Of a stretch of DNA of 64,000 bases, positions 63,612-64,000 are shown piece after piece. Position 1 is the first letter of the stretch. The number at the start of each line of letters is the position of its first letter. Origin of the DNA: Argopecten irradians (Eukaryota; Mollusca; Bivalvia; Pectinida; Pectinidae); assembly GCF_041381155.1 (NCBI RefSeq), contig NC_091142.1, forward strand, positions 40,473,604 to 40,537,603, in the 5' to 3' direction. The notes under the pieces were generated by a model. It was given only the letters and a program-made list of their open reading frames with translations. It ran no database searches and had not been told where the DNA came from. The position numbers were made by a program, and so were the translations under genes.

Positions 63612-64000
63612 ACAGAAACAAAGTGTGGCTGGAATAGATATTCGCGTTATTACTACAAGCTAAGTCTATGGACAAATATCTGTGTAACAATGTCAATGTC
63701 ATTTGTCATTATTTAAAGATTGATATTAATTTTGACTGCGTATAATTTGAACGCAAGGTGCAATTTACATGTACATATTCGAAAGAAAAATCTCACACGA
63801 TTCTTCACACATACAACTTTACCATGTTTTAATTAAAGGCATGAATATAATTCAACTTCTAGATTGAATCAGAGGTTACTCTCATTTCGAGTAATACCGT
63901 GTAATCGCATATTTTCGCAGAGATGATATTTTTCGCGATTTTTGCGGACCATTGCTGCAATCTAGATATATGATAAATACTGATTCGTGAAAGGTTGAGA
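63612..64000. other. 5' flank of the minus-strand gene
   Basis: AT-rich sequence upstream of the candidate start. No TATA box or further exon could be supported. It may be a 5' UTR, promoter or intron. Confidence 0.3.

Overview
The window is animal nuclear DNA, most likely from a bivalve mollusc and possibly scallop-like (inference). It has AT-rich spacers, GT-AG introns of about 0.3-6 kb, two metazoan housekeeping genes that can be named by protein similarity, and dense small repeats: tRNA-headed SINEs, TTAA- and hAT-type MITEs, hairpin-ended elements and long minisatellites. There is no operon structure, CRISPR array or retroviral element.

Layout. 1-7.9 kb: a CRE/E2F-like site cluster, an 89-bp MITE with a 10-bp target duplication, and two hairpin-ended repeat elements, one nested in a TTAA-flanked MITE. 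7.99-9.81 kb (-): the 3' exons of an unrecognised gene, with a third hairpin-ended element in its intron. 10-14.5 kb: SINE fragments, a hAT-type MITE and a 2-kb inverted-repeat pair. 14,587-20,502 (+): MRPL44, a mitochondrial large-subunit ribosomal protein, reconstructed as 10 phase-consistent exons and 341 aa. 24,802-34,694 (-): RABGEF1/Rabex-5, the Rab5 exchange factor, as 6 coding exons and 547 aa, convergent with MRPL44. 37.1-41.4 kb: a 4.2-kb element with long inverted repeats and TTAA flanks. 42.3-53.2 kb (+): a six-exon unrecognised gene of about 206 aa. 58,048-63,611 (-): a two-exon unrecognised gene of about 629 aa, low-complexity and Gln-rich.

The main discovery is in RABGEF1. One intron is about 91% filled by roughly 92-93 tandem copies of a 49-bp unit. 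The unit is itself the 3' end of the preceding VPS9-domain exon together with its 5' splice site, so the true donor is followed by more than 90 near-identical decoy donors. Reading into the first decoy copy gives an early stop. This is a natural test of how the splicing machinery chooses among identical donors.

The second is a family of at least three elements (1.1-3.2, 5.5-6.5 and 8.6-9.7 kb). Each has a 5' palindrome, a 9-nt key, a tandem-repeat core, a GACGGACGG-rich linker and a 3' terminal hairpin that repeats the key. The key and both stems differ between elements but match within each one.

The named genes act in separate processes (mitochondrial translation and early-endosome fusion), and nothing here suggests they work together. 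All exon models come from reading frames, splice dinucleotides and phase agreement alone; no transcript or database evidence was available.
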